From Acanthosepion esculentum (Eukaryota; Mollusca; Cephalopoda; Sepiida; Sepiidae), in assembly GCA_964036315.1 (NCBI GenBank), contig OZ038498.1:8466636-8530635 (forward strand): a DNA stretch of 64,000 bases. The letters run 5' to 3'. Below the pieces are notes generated by a model. The model did not search any database and was not told the origin of the DNA. It saw only the letters and a program-made list of their open reading frames with translations. The translations under genes were made by a program, and so were the position numbers. Position 1 is the first letter of the stretch. Each line of letters opens with the position of its first letter. Shown piece after piece: positions 18,806 through 31,412 of the stretch.

Positions 18806-20454
18806 TGTTATATGAAAAGATTATTTAAATTTTAAATATCAATTTTATCCCGACTTCGAAGTTTCTTGCTAACATTTCCAGTCTTCAGGTGGATCTGGTG
18901 TTAAACGATATTTCCAGTTGTTTTTCAATTTGTTTCGCATGCTTTTCAATTTATTTCATTAAATATTTGGAAAGTAATACCTCATACTTATTTCCACCGA
19001 GATTACGATCCAGGGATCCCAATAAAAACATGGATAGGATCATTTTTTTCTGTTTCAAATACACGACACTTTTCAAGTTTTTTCCTACTTTCATTTGATC
19101 AAAAGTTATATTTCACGTAAATCACTGTCGGCACTGCTGAAATGCATTACTGGCGCCTAACTGTACTCACATCCACTGTTTGGTTACAGTCAACGTTCAA
19201 CCAACGTCAGAATGTTAATGGATGCAATTTTTCCACATAGGAAAAATCATTGACACACTTCTGATTCGTACATACTTTTATGTCAGAAACCATTTTGTCA
19301 AACTACCGATCTATTATGGATTACTGGGGAGATGGTTCAAACTCTATTACTATCCTACCAACTTTGACGTTGTGAACCGGTATACTGAAATGGGAGGTAT
19401 TGGATTAGAAGCGACCGGCGTGTGTATGCGTGTGTGTGTTATTCATAAATCTTTATTCTATATTTTTCTGAACACATAAATAATAAATTAGAATTTGAAT
19501 TACGTGTATTCACTAATTTCTTTAGATATACGCGATTTAGTTTTCTTATAACATTTATTTTCCTACAACAAATCACTGTATTTTACATTCATTTTAACGG
19601 AAGGGAAAAATACAAATGACAGTTTAAAAAACGTCACTTGCACTTAAGTCATATAAATAGCTTTTTAATCATGTCTCACGAAACAAAAAGATTTAACATA
19701 CATGAAAAAGAGGCTAAAAAAGCAATGCGTAATTTTGAAAAATCTTCTTTCTTTTTTAAACTAACCTCATAACTTTATCACTTGAGTTGTCGTCTTCTAT
19801 ACAAAAAGTTAATAAGTTTCTACTCTTAAATAATAATTCAAAATTTATATAAAAATATATACCTTGGAATTTTACCTTTCATTACTAGTAAATAACGTTT
19901 TGGTTAATAACAATATTTTATTGGATTTCACTTAATATGGTAAAAAATTAAAATTTAGATATGAGAAAAGGAAAAAGCAAATTTAAAAAAAAAATGACTT
20001 ATTTTTTAATATTTTATTTTAGGATTAAAGACAGATTCTCTACAAATATAGAATCGTTTTCTAAAGGTTTTTATTTCTCCGAGGAGTTACTTTATATGAA
20101 AACTAATTTAAATTGCCATCAAATTCCTTGTATATATTTAATATTCCCTTTATAAATAATGTAAAGAATATTTTGTAAACCAAATATATCCGGATCTATA
20201 AACAATAGAAAAATAATGTTTATTCCTCACATCATCCAATCTCTTTTTTTTTCTTTTAACTAATGACGTAATGATTTTGAGGATAACATTTAGTTTTCAT
20301 TTGAGTCTTGGATATTTTCTCTCATCACGTGACACGTTCCTTTTTGTTATTCTTTTTATTCAATTTTATTCTTATTCTCTGCAGTGTCTTCATGAAAATT
20401 AATTAACCTTTAGATTTTTAAAAAATCCATTATTTATGTCAGGAAAATAAAAGA
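18806..20454. other. No gene seen
   Basis: 1.6 kb of AT-rich DNA. Frames of 60-85 codons exist but lack family signatures, and I see no repeats shared with the rest of the window. Confidence 0.45.
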
Positions 20455-21580
20455 ACCAGTTTTTTTTCAAATATTTAAATTTTGTCTTTTCGCTATCTCT
20501 CCTAAACCCTGTCCCGCCAATCATTCACTCAAACTCGCTAGGTACGTACACATTGTTTTCCTCTGTCCCACTTAACATCAATTTATCCTATGATCATCAA
20601 ATTTTCCAAACCCTCTTTTCTCTATATGCGTCCTAGAAATTTCAACTCCCTGTTCCTGATGTTAAGTACAAGTATGCTTTTTGTTTCCATTGTCTCTAGA
20701 ACTTCATCGTTGCTCACATGTTCTCTCCATGGTATTCTCAGCATCCTTCAGTAGAACCAAATTTCCCTTGCTTCAAGTCTTTTCTTGATCTGTGAGGAGA
20801 TTGTCCAGTATTCACTGTTATAGAGGAAGACTGATATCACATAGCAATTCATCACTCTTTTCTTTGTTTCTAACGAAATTTTCTGTATCTTGGTACTTTG
20901 CTTAGCTTTCGGAAGGTATCTTTCAATATCACAATGCAACTTCGGACCTCAGTGTCGCACTGTCTGTCCTCTGTTAAAGCACTTCACTGATATTTAAATT
21001 GTTACCTCTATTTGATTTCGGAGTCTCCAATTTGTAATTTACCTGTTGGGCCATCCCTTTTGCTGACAACCATATATTTAGTCTTCTCGTAATTGTCCTT
21101 TCTTCTCGCTTCCCTTCTCTACCTGCTGTAAGTGTTCTTGTTTCCATTCTGTGACTGATATATTTAACAGGCCCCCCTACTTACAAGGGATATATGTGAC
21201 ACAATGCCGAGTTTACCGCGTGTTCTCCGAAACCGTACGCTCTGCCAAAAATATTCCCTTAGATCACGCATGAACCGGTTCAGGTCCTGTCTATCTCCCC
21301 GGACGAAACTCTGACCTTCGGCAAAGCCTCGCCCGAGCTCCTCTCTGCTCAAGGCAGAGAGTTTGACAGTAATGAACAATCTGTTCGACTGTTCCCCTTT
21401 CTGTGACTGATACCAATATTGTCTCATCTGCATATCTTATGTTGTTAAGATTGTAGCCGACAGTAATAAATCCTGGCAGGTCTATTAAATCTCCTCGCTG
21501 TATACGTTGAATAAGTCCAGTGAGAAGACACATCCTTGTCTTACGCCCGTTTCTATTTTTGTATATTTACTGTAGCTAGA
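20455..21580 (-). mobile_element. RTE-type LINE, RT domain to 3' end (longest copy)
   Basis: On the minus strand the order is KIETGVRQGCVFSLD (RT motif), then NNIRYADETILVS, where the catalytic YADD is YADE. After a GC-rich insertion (21,172-21,390) comes KYMVVSKRDGPTGKLQIGD, and finally the 3' coding end homologous to the 39.4-kb satellite monomer. RTE-type LINEs encode an AP endonuclease and RT; the endonuclease part is not here. The changed YADD and several stops make it inactive. It serves as a reference for the other RTE fragments in the window. Confidence 0.85.
21172..21390. repeat. GC-rich repeat inserted in the LINE
   Basis: Related to 58,440-58,610 (shared 'tctccccg.acgaaactctg.cctt', 'ctctctgct..aggcagagagttt'). 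It interrupts the RT frame, and 'tctgtgactgata' occurs on both sides (21,149 and about 21,402), possibly a target-site duplication. Class unknown. Confidence 0.55.
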
Positions 21581-21941
21581 GAAAAGATAACTCCTAATTT
21601 CATTAATTTTTAAATGTATATTTTTTAAAATGTACTGCAGAGTTTAGAAGAACTTTTGGATAAATATTTGCGGTTAAAGATTTTATTAGTTATAAGAGAA
21701 GAGAAGGATAAGACCAGGTAATCTGACTGAGGAAGGGATCCTAAAGACAAAAGTAAAAGACCCGATCTCCCTTTATCTCTGATTAATTAGCAGAAAAATC
21801 GGTTAACTGTGAGAAATCGAAAAGAGATATGACGCAAAAAGGGAAAGTGCACCGGAATAGAGAAGGATTCCTTCCCAAAACTAAGAGTACGAAACTACAT
21901 GAACAATTCGTTAGAATCAAAGAAAAATCGCTGAATACTTA
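21581..21941. other. No gene seen
   Basis: No recognised feature between the LINE and the Helitron. Confidence 0.5.
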
Positions 21942-21967
21942 TCTCTATCTATAAAAGGCAGGATGTG

Positions 21968-22028
<61 letters not shown>

Positions 22029-22782
22029 GTGTGTGTGTGTGTGTGTGTAACGAATGCACGGCCGCAATTTTCGACGGATCTGCACAAAATTTACATGCAC
22101 ATGCTCCAAGATAGCAACAAGGCCAAGACCGACTTTGCATTTCACAACTCCCATCGATAGTGGAAATAATCGATTTTTTTCATGCTTCTACCACAGTTTT
22201 CATGTAGTTTGCGGCCATCTACTGGCAAGAGTGAGAGCCTATAGCTGGCTGCCACGATTAGGCAGGAAGATTCTATTGGCCAGCGTGAGAGCCAACAGCT
22301 GACTGACACGAATGTTAACTAGCATGCTAGCATGCAAAAAAAATCGATAGCTGCATTCGTCACAAGTGGGAAAAATTTAAATCTGCATAGCACTTTACTC
22401 CAATTGGCTCATTCGCTTGCTTAAACTCAACGTTGATTCTGATTCCGCAGAACTGGGTTGGGTGTGAAAAAATATTTGTTATCATTCTTTTTTCATTCGG
22501 TTTTTCCAGTTACGAGTCCTTTTTTAAAGCTGATCGTTTTGTGTTCATTTTGTTTAGTTCTTTTTTCGTAACAGATTTAATGTTTAGTATAGAGCTTAGA
22601 AAAAATTCGCAGTGTGAGATAGGCAAGAAGTAAGTCATGTAGCAACATCAGCACGGCAAAGGGCACACTCCTTTAAAGTCAAGGAAGGGCAAAAATATTT
22701 TAAGTCAAGTGATAGCGATTGTTGTATGAGTCGTACGATTTTTTAATCAAGCACGGGCAACGCCGGGCCATGCTGCTAGTAC
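21942..22782 (+). mobile_element. Non-autonomous Helitron-like element, copy 2
   Basis: Starts TCTCTATCTATAAAAGGCAG, has an internal (GT)n tract (21,964-22,048), and ends GGGCAACGCCGGGCCATG then CTGCTAGT. The body matches the copies at 4,971-5,723 and 48,505-49,292. It lies directly against a plus-strand RTE fragment (22,789 on), as copy 1 lies inside one. No Rep/helicase coding. Confidence 0.75.
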
Positions 22783-22788
22783 AGTATA

Positions 22789-23100
22789 TCCTATATGACA
22801 GTGAGTGCTGGACAATTTCCTCACTGATGACTCGGAGATTTAAGACAGCAAATATGTGAAATCTTCAGGGCAATGCTGTAAATATTACGGACGAAACATG
22901 TGAGCAACGATGATGTTTTAAGGAAAATGCTAACGAAACATACACTTGAGCGTCGGATCAGAATAAGATGGACGGTAGAGCATGAACAGAATCGGATAGT
23001 AAGGGGACAAATACTGCTTTGGGCTACGAAAGATTGAAAGTTCTGGAGAGTCATGATCACCCATGTCCTGAAGAGATACAGTACATAAAAGAAGTAAAAT
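22789..23100 (+). mobile_element. RTE-type LINE 3' fragment
   Basis: Plus-strand translation shows LYDSECWTISSLMTRRF, then degenerate equivalents of the MWFYRRM, TEHVSN and DEVLxKM blocks. It ends with LKVLESHDHPCPEE, matching the coding end in other copies. Multiple stops. Confidence 0.7.
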
Positions 23101-23439
23101 GTTTTTTTTATTTTAATTGTTTTAGATCCTCTGCAGAGAAACATGGTTGTTTTATGATGTTACAATTTTAAGACTTTACTTGTAAAGAATAATTGTTTTG
23201 TGATGTTAGGGTTGAAAACGGGATCTTCTCATTGTGTATAAATAAAGTAACATTAGATTTTTAAGTTAAAATCAATTTTAAAATCATTCACTTTTACTTG
23301 AGATGATAACGCAGAAAAGGGAATCATAAAAAACGATTTCAACTAGGGAAGCGAAGAAAAAGTAAAAAGTAACATTTATTTGAAAAAATTACATTTATTT
23401 GAATAATCCTATAGTGTAAATGAAAATCAACATATACTT
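23101..23439. other. No gene seen
   Basis: AT-rich, unrecognised. Confidence 0.45.
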
Positions 23440-23820
23440 CGATTATCTGTCTATATTTCTGAGATGAGGTATCATGTACACTATTTACATTGTTCAGACT
23501 ATCGTCTTTAATCTTTGTTGCCATATTTATCACAAAGTTCGGCCGTTGTACGCTCCGGTCTTCTTCAGGAGGTTGGAATGTCGAACTGAACCCTTTATTT
23601 CGCTCGCTGGGGTTGACTGTTCTAGTTCCACGTGCTATGTCTAATGGATGTCAGTTATCAATTATCGCCTGTCAACTGGATCTAACTAACTCAAGGGTAC
23701 ATGGCACAGTGGATAAAGTCATTAGTTAGATCCAGTGACAGGACCCAAAGAGTGTGAGTTCAATACAAGGTTAAGGCAGTAGAGAACTTGGAGAGGAGAA
23801 TTAACCTACTGGTTACAAAT
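23440..23820. mobile_element. SINE-P unit with tRNA-like head piece in opposite orientation
   Basis: 23,450-23,570 is one repeat P unit (minus sense; CTGAAGA, GGAGC loop, CGGCC, then a damaged GAAC). It continues on the minus strand into 'ttcagttcgacattccaacc' and the SINE body. From 23,705 the plus strand carries a tRNA-like head ('cagtggataaagtcattagtta' A-box-like, 'gagttcaata' B-box-like) plus the start of the same body. The two halves are head to head and share 'gttagatccagtgacagg' in inverted form (23,675-23,745). Confidence 0.65.
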
Positions 23821-24436
23821 TTAACATTCGTTAACATTTATATGTTTATGTTAAAATTGTAACATGTATGTGATGTTACTTGCTTTGTCAAATTTTCTTG
23901 ATTACACATCGGTTCTCTTATAAATGCCCTTCGTTTTTAGTTTGCCCCGCTCCCAATTCTCTCTCTCTCTCTCTTCTTCTTCTTCTTCTTCTTCTGGATT
24001 TTAAGTTTTTTATTGTGCGTAATGCGTCACCACAAATGTATACACACGTTTCCGGTGTCTGTTTTTTTATTTTAATTTAGGTCAACGAATCGGTAGCGAA
24101 TTATGCATCGAAAAATAATTCATATTTATCTGTATTTCACTCATTTAAACCGTTATTTTACTCCTCTCTTTAAAACTTCTCTCTGTTAAATTTTAAATCC
24201 CCACCTTCTTGTCCTTCTTTCTTCTGTTACCCATCTCTAGAGCTTTCATACATTTCCCTCTCACACTTGTTTCCCACTCCCACACATACCCTCACACTAT
24301 AATTTTATTTTCCATACCCGGAGTTATATTTTCCGATTTCTTTTTGAATTTGTAAGTCTGATGAATTGGATCGTGAGTACGATTCCAATGTAATAAATTA
24401 TAGCCATGGAATATTAGTGTTTGAGCCTTTTTTATT

Positions 24437-24439
<3 letters not shown>
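23821..24439. other. No gene seen
   Basis: Includes a (CTT)n-like run at 23,960-23,995. Otherwise unrecognised. Confidence 0.45.

Positions 24440-24525
<86 letters not shown>
24440..24525. repeat. (AC)n(AT)n tract
   Basis: CA repeat followed by about 74 bp of AT repeat. Tyr/Ile-alternating frames across it are artefacts. Confidence 0.95.
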
Positions 24526-24527
<2 letters not shown>

Positions 24528-24879
24528 TCATTAGGTAATATAGGAAAAAGAAAAAAGCTTGATTTTAAAACTCCACATCCTGGCGGCGGCCATATCCAAA
24601 CAGACTGAAAATCCGGAGTGAAGCCTTGATAGCGTTTGCCTTTTACTGTCAAAATTACACCAATTCCTGAGATCAAGCCGGACTCAAATGTAATAGCTTT
24701 TATTCCTTTAGATCTTGTCCGTGCGGCCGAGTATGAGGTCGTATAGTTTGGTTATTGCACAGCTTCTATATACTATCACCTAAACCTGCACCTTGCACAG
24801 ATAACTCTAGTCTCAGAAAAAAAGTACTGTATTTTAACCAAACAGCATGCTACAATTATTTCGTGAGATACACGGATGC

Positions 24880-24881
<2 letters not shown>
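24526..24881. other. No gene seen
   Basis: Unrecognised sequence between two microsatellites. Confidence 0.45.

Positions 24882-24948
<67 letters not shown>
24882..24948. repeat. (ATT)n tract
   Basis: About 22 perfect ATT units. Confidence 0.95.
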
Positions 24949-25543
24949 GCACAGCGTATGATGTTGGTTGCTGGTAAAAGATTTTTTTCCAGATTAACAC
25001 TCCTAAATTAAAATATATCGATCATATTTTTTTCACTGACAATCGGTATCATTCTTGTAACGGCACTTCGCAAATCACAATCTGCAACATTTTTGTAGAT
25101 CTCAGTACTCCAATGATCTCTGGTACTGTAATTACTTTCTTTTCTATTCCTTCCCAAACTTTCAAAATTCCATGCTTTAAAACATCCTAGTTTTCGATCT
25201 TTTCCATTTCGTTGAAATCAATTTACTTGTCAAGTGGACAGATTTTTACTAGGTAGCAAATTTTATTCTGTTTGTCCAGCAGTTTATTGTGCACTAAAAC
25301 TGTTCCTGCCTGTAGTGAAGATATCCTACAGAAATTTCATTTTGCTATTCTCCAGACCTTTCTTCTCCTTTGTGAGTACATGTTCATAATACTTGTCACT
25401 TCATTCAAACATACTTTTTTTATGAAAATTTCCAATGAATAATAACACCAAGTTTATCCAGCAACCAATTCTTAAACCCATTGAGCCATACACGTGCATT
25501 CTGATACAATATCACTGTTAGTCTCATTTCTTTCCTTACAGAA

Positions 25544-25544
<1 letters not shown>
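24949..25544. other. No gene seen
   Basis: Unrecognised sequence. Confidence 0.45.

Positions 25545-25593
<49 letters not shown>
25545..25593. repeat. (ATT)n tract
   Basis: About 16 perfect ATT units. 25,594-25,980 beyond it shows no feature. Confidence 0.95.
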
Positions 25594-25594
<1 letters not shown>

Positions 25595-26029
25595 AGAAGT
25601 AGACGTATTATTACAGAGAAAGAGATGTCATAGTAGTAAGAAAGAATAGAATGGTGTATTCAACCTTGGGCAGATATTCTGTCTGCGATTAGCATACTTT
25701 CAAGAAGGCGATTAAATGGGTTTCAATACACCCGACTCGGTCTCCTCCACATAGCAACTGATACTACTGCAACTGCTGCTGCTGTTGTGCTACAACTTTT
25801 ATACTTTCAATCATAATAGTTAAGATTAATAATTTTTGTGTTTTTGTATTCGGTTCTGCGGTTGGAAATCAGATTTAAGAACATCTTACTCAGTTGTCTT
25901 GGTGATCAAGGTAAATTCTTTTTCATTTTTTATATAAATCAATGATTCATTGCAGCACCAATATTCCAAGTGTAAAATCTTTCTTTTCTCTTCCTCGTTC
26001 CGCGTTCCATCTGATGCTACTTTTTAGCC

Positions 26030-29000
26030 TTTGTCTTTTTGCTCCTGTCCTTCTTTCTCCCCCACTAGCTCCTCTTTCTCTCCCACTGTCTCTTCTTTCT
26101 CTTCCACTGACTCTTCTTTCTCACCCACTGACACTCCTTTCTCCCCCACTGCTCTTCTTTCTCCCCCACTGGCTCTACTTTCTCTCCCACTGACTCTTCT
26201 TTCTCCCCCACTGCTCTTCTTTTTCACCCATTGACTCAACTTTCTCCCTCACTGCTCTTCTTTCTCCCCCCACTGGCTCTCCTTTCTCCCCCACTGTTTT
26301 TCTTTCTCCACTACTGGCTCTACTTTCTCACCTACTGACTCTCCTTTCTCCCCCACTGCTCTTCTTTCTCCCCCACTGGCTCTCCTTTCTCCACCACTGT
26401 CCTACTTTCTCTCCCACTGACTCTTCTTTTTTCCCCACTGCTCTTCTTTCTCCCCAACTAGCTCCTTTTTCTCTCCCACTGTCTCTTCTTTCTCACCCAC
26501 TGCTCTTCATTTTCACCCACTGGCTCTACTTTCTCTCCCACTGCTCTTCTTTTTCACCCACTGACTCTACTTTCTCCCTCACTGCTCTTCTTTCTCCCCC
26601 CACTGGCTCTCCTTTCTCCCCCACTGTTTTTCTTTCTCCACTACTGGCTCTACTTTCTAACCTACTGACTCTCCTTTCTCCCCCGCTGCTCTTATTTCTC
26701 CCCCACTGGCTCCTTTTCTCTCCCACTGTCTCTTCTTTCTCACCCACTGCTCTTCTTTCTCTCCCACTTTCTTTTCCCTTTTGGCATTCTTTTTCTTCGC
26801 TTTCGCCCTCCTTTCTCTTCCACTGACTCTCCTTTCTCCCCCACTAACTCTCCTTTCTCCCCCACTCCTCTTCTTTCTCGCCCACTGACTCTCCTTTCTC
26901 CCCCACTGGCTCTCCTTTCTCCACCACTCCTCTTCTTTCTCCCCCACTGCTCTTCTTTCTCCCCCATTGACTCTCTTTTCTCGCCCACTGATTCTCCTTT
27001 CTCCCCCACTGGCTCTACTTTCTCCCCCACTGGCTCTCCTTTCTCTCCCACTGACTCTCCTTTCTCCCCAACTCCTCTTCTTTCTCCCCCACTGTTCTTC
27101 TTTCTCCCCCACTCCTCTTCTTTCTCCCCCACTGACTCTCCTTTCTCCCACACTGACTCTCCTTTCTCCCCCACTGGCTCTCCTTTCTCCCCCACTGACT
27201 CTCCTTTCTCCCCCACTGACTCTCCTTTCTCCCCCACTGGCTCTCCTTTCTCCCCCACTGACTCTCCTTTCTCCCCCACTGACTCTCCTTTCTCCCCCAC
27301 TGACTCTCCTTTCTCCCACACTGACTCTCCTTTCTCCCCCACTGGCTCTCCTTTCTCCCCCACTGGCTCTCCTTTCTCCCCACTGGCGCTCCTTTCTCCC
27401 CACTGCTCTTTTTTCTCAGCCGCTGCTCTTCTTTCTCGCCCACTGACTCTCCTTTCTCCTCCACTGGCTCTCCTTTCTCCCCCACTGGCTCTCCTTTCTC
27501 CCCCACTGCTCTTCTTTCTCGCCCACTGACTCTCCTTTCTCCCCCCTGGCTCTCCTTTCTCCCCCACTGCTCTTCTTTCTCCCCCACTGGCTCTCCTTTC
27601 TCCCCCACTCCTCTCCTTTCTCCCCCACTCCTCTCCTTTCTCCCCCACTGCTTTTCTTTCTCCCCCACTGGCTCTCCTTTCTGCCCCACTGCTCTTCTTT
27701 CTCACCCACTGCTCTCCTTTCTCCCCACTGCTCTTCTTTCTCCCCCACTAGCTCCTCTTTCTCTTCCACTGACTCTCCTTTCTCCCCCACTCCTCTTCTT
27801 TCTCCCCCACTGACTCCTTTCTCTCCCACTGACTCTCCTTTCTCCCCCACTGCTCTTGTTTCTCGCCCACTGACTCTCCTTTCTCCCCCATTCCTCTTCT
27901 TTCTCACCCACTGACTCTCCTTTCTCTCCCACTGACTCCTTTCTCTCCCACTGACTCTCCTTACTTTCCCACTGCTCTTGTTTCTCGCCCACTGACTCTC
28001 CTTTCTCCCCGACTGGCTCTCCTTTCTACCCCACTGTTCTTCTTTCTCGCCCACTGACTCTCCTTTCTCCCCCACTCCTCTTCTTTCTCCCCCACTGACT
28101 CTCCTTTCTCACCCACTGACTCCTTTCTCTCCCACTGACTCTCCTTTCTCCCCCACTGCTCTTGTTTCTCGCCCACTGACTCTCCTTTCTCCCCCATTCC
28201 TCTTCTTTCTCACCCACTGACTCTCCTTTCTCTCCCACTGACTCCTTTCTCTCCCACTGACTCTCCTTACTTTCCCACTGCTCTTGTTTCTCGCCCACTG
28301 ACTCTCCTTTCTCCCCCACTGCTATTCTTTCTCCCCGACTGGCTCTCCTTTCTACCCCACTGTTCTTCTTTCTCGCCCACTGACTCTCCTTTCTCCCCCA
28401 CTCCTCTTCTTTCTCCCCCACTGACTCTCCTTTCTCTCCCACTGACTCCTTTCTCTCCCACTGACTCTCCTTTCTCCCCCACTGCTCTTGTTTCTCGCCC
28501 ACTGACTCTCCTTTCTCCCCCACTCCTCTTCTTTCTCCCCCACTGACTCTCCTTTCTCACCCACTGACTCCTTTCTCTCCCACTGACTCTCCTTTCTCCC
28601 CCACTGCTCTTGTTTCTCGCCCACTGACTCTCCTTTCTCCCCCATTCCTCTTCTTTCTCACCCACTGACTCTCCTTTCTCTCCCACTGACTCCTTTCTCT
28701 CCCACTGACTCTCCTTACTTTCCCACTGCTCTTGTTTCTCGCCCACTGACTCTCCTTTCTCCCCGACTGGCTCTCCTTTCTACCCCACTGTTCTTCTTTC
28801 TCGCCCACTGACTCTCCTTTCTCCCCCACTCCTCTTCTTTCTCCCCCACTGACTCTCCTTTCTCACCCACTGACTCCTTTCTCTCCCACTGACTCTCCTT
28901 TCTCCCCCACTGCTCTTGTTTCTCGCCCACTGACTCTCCTTTCTCCCCCATTCCTCTTCTTTCTCACCCACTGACTCTCCTTTCTCTCCCACTGACTCCT

Positions 29001-29905
29001 TTCTCTCCCACTGACTCTCCTTACTTTCCCACTGCTCTTGTTTCTCGCCCACTGACTCTCCTTTCTCCCCCACTGCTATTCTTTCTCCCCGACTGGCTCT
29101 CCTTTCTACCCCACTGTTCTTCTTTCTCGCCCACTGACTCTCCTTTCTCCCCCACTCCTCTTCTTTCTCCCCCACTGACTCTCCTTTCTCTCCCACTGAC
29201 TCCTTTCTCTCCCACTGACTCTCCTTTCTCCCCCACTGCTCTTGTTTCTCGCCCACTGACTCTCCTTTCTCCCCCACTCCTCTTCTTTCTCCCCCACTGA
29301 CTCTCCTTTCTCACCCACTGACTCCTTTCTCTCCCACTGACTCTCCTTTCTCCCCCACTGCTCTTGTTTCTCGCCCACTGACTCTCCTTTCTCCCCCATT
29401 CCTCTTCTTTCTCACCCACTGACTCTCCTTTCTCTCCCACTGACTCCTTTCTCTCCCACTGACTCTCCTTACTTTCCCACTGCTCTTGTTTCTCGCCCAC
29501 TGACTCTCCTTTCTCTCCCACTGCTATTCTTTCTCCCCGACTGGCTCTCCTTTCTCCCCCACTGTTCTTCTTTCTCGCCCACTGACTCTCCTTTCTCCTC
29601 CACTGCTATTCTTTCTCCCCGACTGGCTCTCCTTTCTCACCCACTGTTCTTCTTTCTTCCCCACTGGCTCTACTTTCTCCCCCACTGGCTCTCCTTTCTC
29701 CCCCACTGACTCTCCTTTCTCCCCCACTGACTCTTCTTTCTCCCCCACTGACTCTTCTTTCTCCCCCACTGCTCTTCTTTCTCCCCCACTGACTCTCCTT
29801 TCTCCCCCACTGTTCTTCTTTCTCCCCCACTGCTCTTCTTTCTCCCCCACTGACTCTCCTTTCTCCCCCACTGACTCTTCTTTCTCTCCCACTTTCTTTT
29901 CTCGC
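26030..29905. repeat. Pyrimidine-rich minisatellite (20/21-bp units) with higher-order structure
   Basis: The basic units are 'tgactctcctttctcccccac' (21 bp), 'tgctcttctttctcccccac' (20 bp) and shorter variants of about 19 bp. Between about 27,770 and 29,520 a 754-bp higher-order repeat is visible: the rare variant 'ccttactttcccactgctc' marks positions 27,961, 28,267, 28,715, 29,021 and 29,469, spacing 306/448/306/448. The unit has no stop codons on the minus strand, so all three minus frames stay open for long stretches and yield Glu/Arg/Lys/Ser/Gly-rich heptad-like repeats (for example RRVSGGE). These are probably not proteins: unit lengths of 20 and 19 bp shift the frame freely. Confidence 0.95.
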
Positions 29906-30290
29906 CCTTCTATCTTTTCTTTCTCATCCATTTTTTCTCTCCCTGCTCTCCCTGTTTTCCTTCTCTCTCGCCCTTCTATTTCTTCTCTCTGACCACCCTC
30001 TCTTGCTCTGTATCTCGCTATCTTTTTTCTCCTCTATCACCTTCTCTCACTTCTGTCTTGCCCTTCTCCACTTTCTCTTCCTCACTTTCACTTCCCTGTT
30101 TCACTTATATTCTCTCTCTTTCTTCTCGCTCATCCTTCTTTCTTTCCCACTTTCTTTTTCAATCGATCTTCTTTCTCCCCAAACTTTCTCTTCACTATAG
30201 CCTTTCTTTCTCTCTTATATTCTCTTCTTTCTTGGCCTTCTTTCTCTCTCACTTTAACTTCTTTCTTTCTCATATTTTAGTTATTAGTGT
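29906..30290. repeat. Degenerate CT-rich flank
   Basis: Decayed pyrimidine-rich sequence continuing from the minisatellite ('tctctctcgcccttct'), ending near 30,290. Confidence 0.7.
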
Positions 30291-31404
30291 TATCCTTTTA
30301 AAGTTATCTTGATAGTTATTATTAGTGTTTATGCGTAAACAACTTTCATCGATAAACATGCGCTTCGCTTTTTAAAGAAAACACTTTACTAGTAATCGCA
30401 ATAGCAGTATTTTTGCTTAATCTTTATAGAAATATTCTAAGTTCATTTTTCTAAAGCCTTTATGATGATTTCTTATACGTCTAACTTTGGCACTTATTCT
30501 AATAAAAGATCATGGACAAAATCTTATTGCTTCTATCTTCTTCTTTCAGTACTTTAACTTAACACAGTCGCCGACTGGTTCATTAGGTCTACTCCTTATC
30601 ATATGACTAATTAAAGTTATTATGATAAATACATTATAGATATTCTTACCATTAGTACTTCTATATGGACTCAGTGTTTAAAACTTATTCTGGCCATGAG
30701 ACCCGGGTTACGAATCTCACGATGTTTGATTTTTCAGTCACTCAGTTATGTGTCACGCGTGATACACACTTAGGCGATCATGTATCTTTCAATACATGAC
30801 TGACGAGGCATATTTTTCCCGTAGTAGGTTGCCATTTCTTTCTGCGGTAGACCAGTTGCCATCCAAGGCTATAGAACCCGGTTTGACCTGCTATTTACCC
30901 ATACCTGGGCGGGGAAGGAATAAGAGGATCCATACCTTTCCCAACAGTATTAATACTTAAGAGAATGTAATGGATTCAAATGGAATTCGAACTCGACTCT
31001 CCTATTCCTCAATTTTTCAGGAAGGAGATTTCCTGATTTTATTGGATTGGAGGAGTCGCTCCCAGCATGCGGCAGCTTTGGAAAGTGTCTGAAAACCATA
31101 CCAGGGGTTGAGCCAAGCCTTGTGGGTAAACGGTACTCTTGGAGGCCGTCGATGGCGGTGCTAGCACAAAGTCATTGTGCCCGAGGACTTGAGCGTTCTG
31201 GCCTTGTTCAAATTGTTGATCACACGAGATAACACGCTCTTTCCCAGAAATTGTAACTAAGGTCTGGTCAGCATAGTTTCAGTATAATCCACAGGTGGGA
31301 ACTGTGGGTGTGGAATAAACATAACTTCGCTTGCAATAGTGATTGGCTACCCACCCTAGTTTATGAGTATCCTCAAATACGAGTGACCAGCTATACTTAC
31401 ATAT
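30291..31404. other. No gene seen; possible tRNA-like B box
   Basis: 30,704-30,720 ('gggttacgaatctcac') resembles a pol III B box, and the following 650 bp is GC-richer than its surroundings. I cannot assign it to a family. Confidence 0.35.
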
Positions 31405-31412
31405 ACATACTG

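Noticed and set aside
26657..29931. Long minus-strand frames rich in Glu/Arg/Lys/Ser/Gly (up to 321 codons)
   Set aside because: They arise because the minisatellite unit lacks stop codons on that strand. Units of 19-21 bp shift frame freely and overlapping frames are equally open, so no gene is called.
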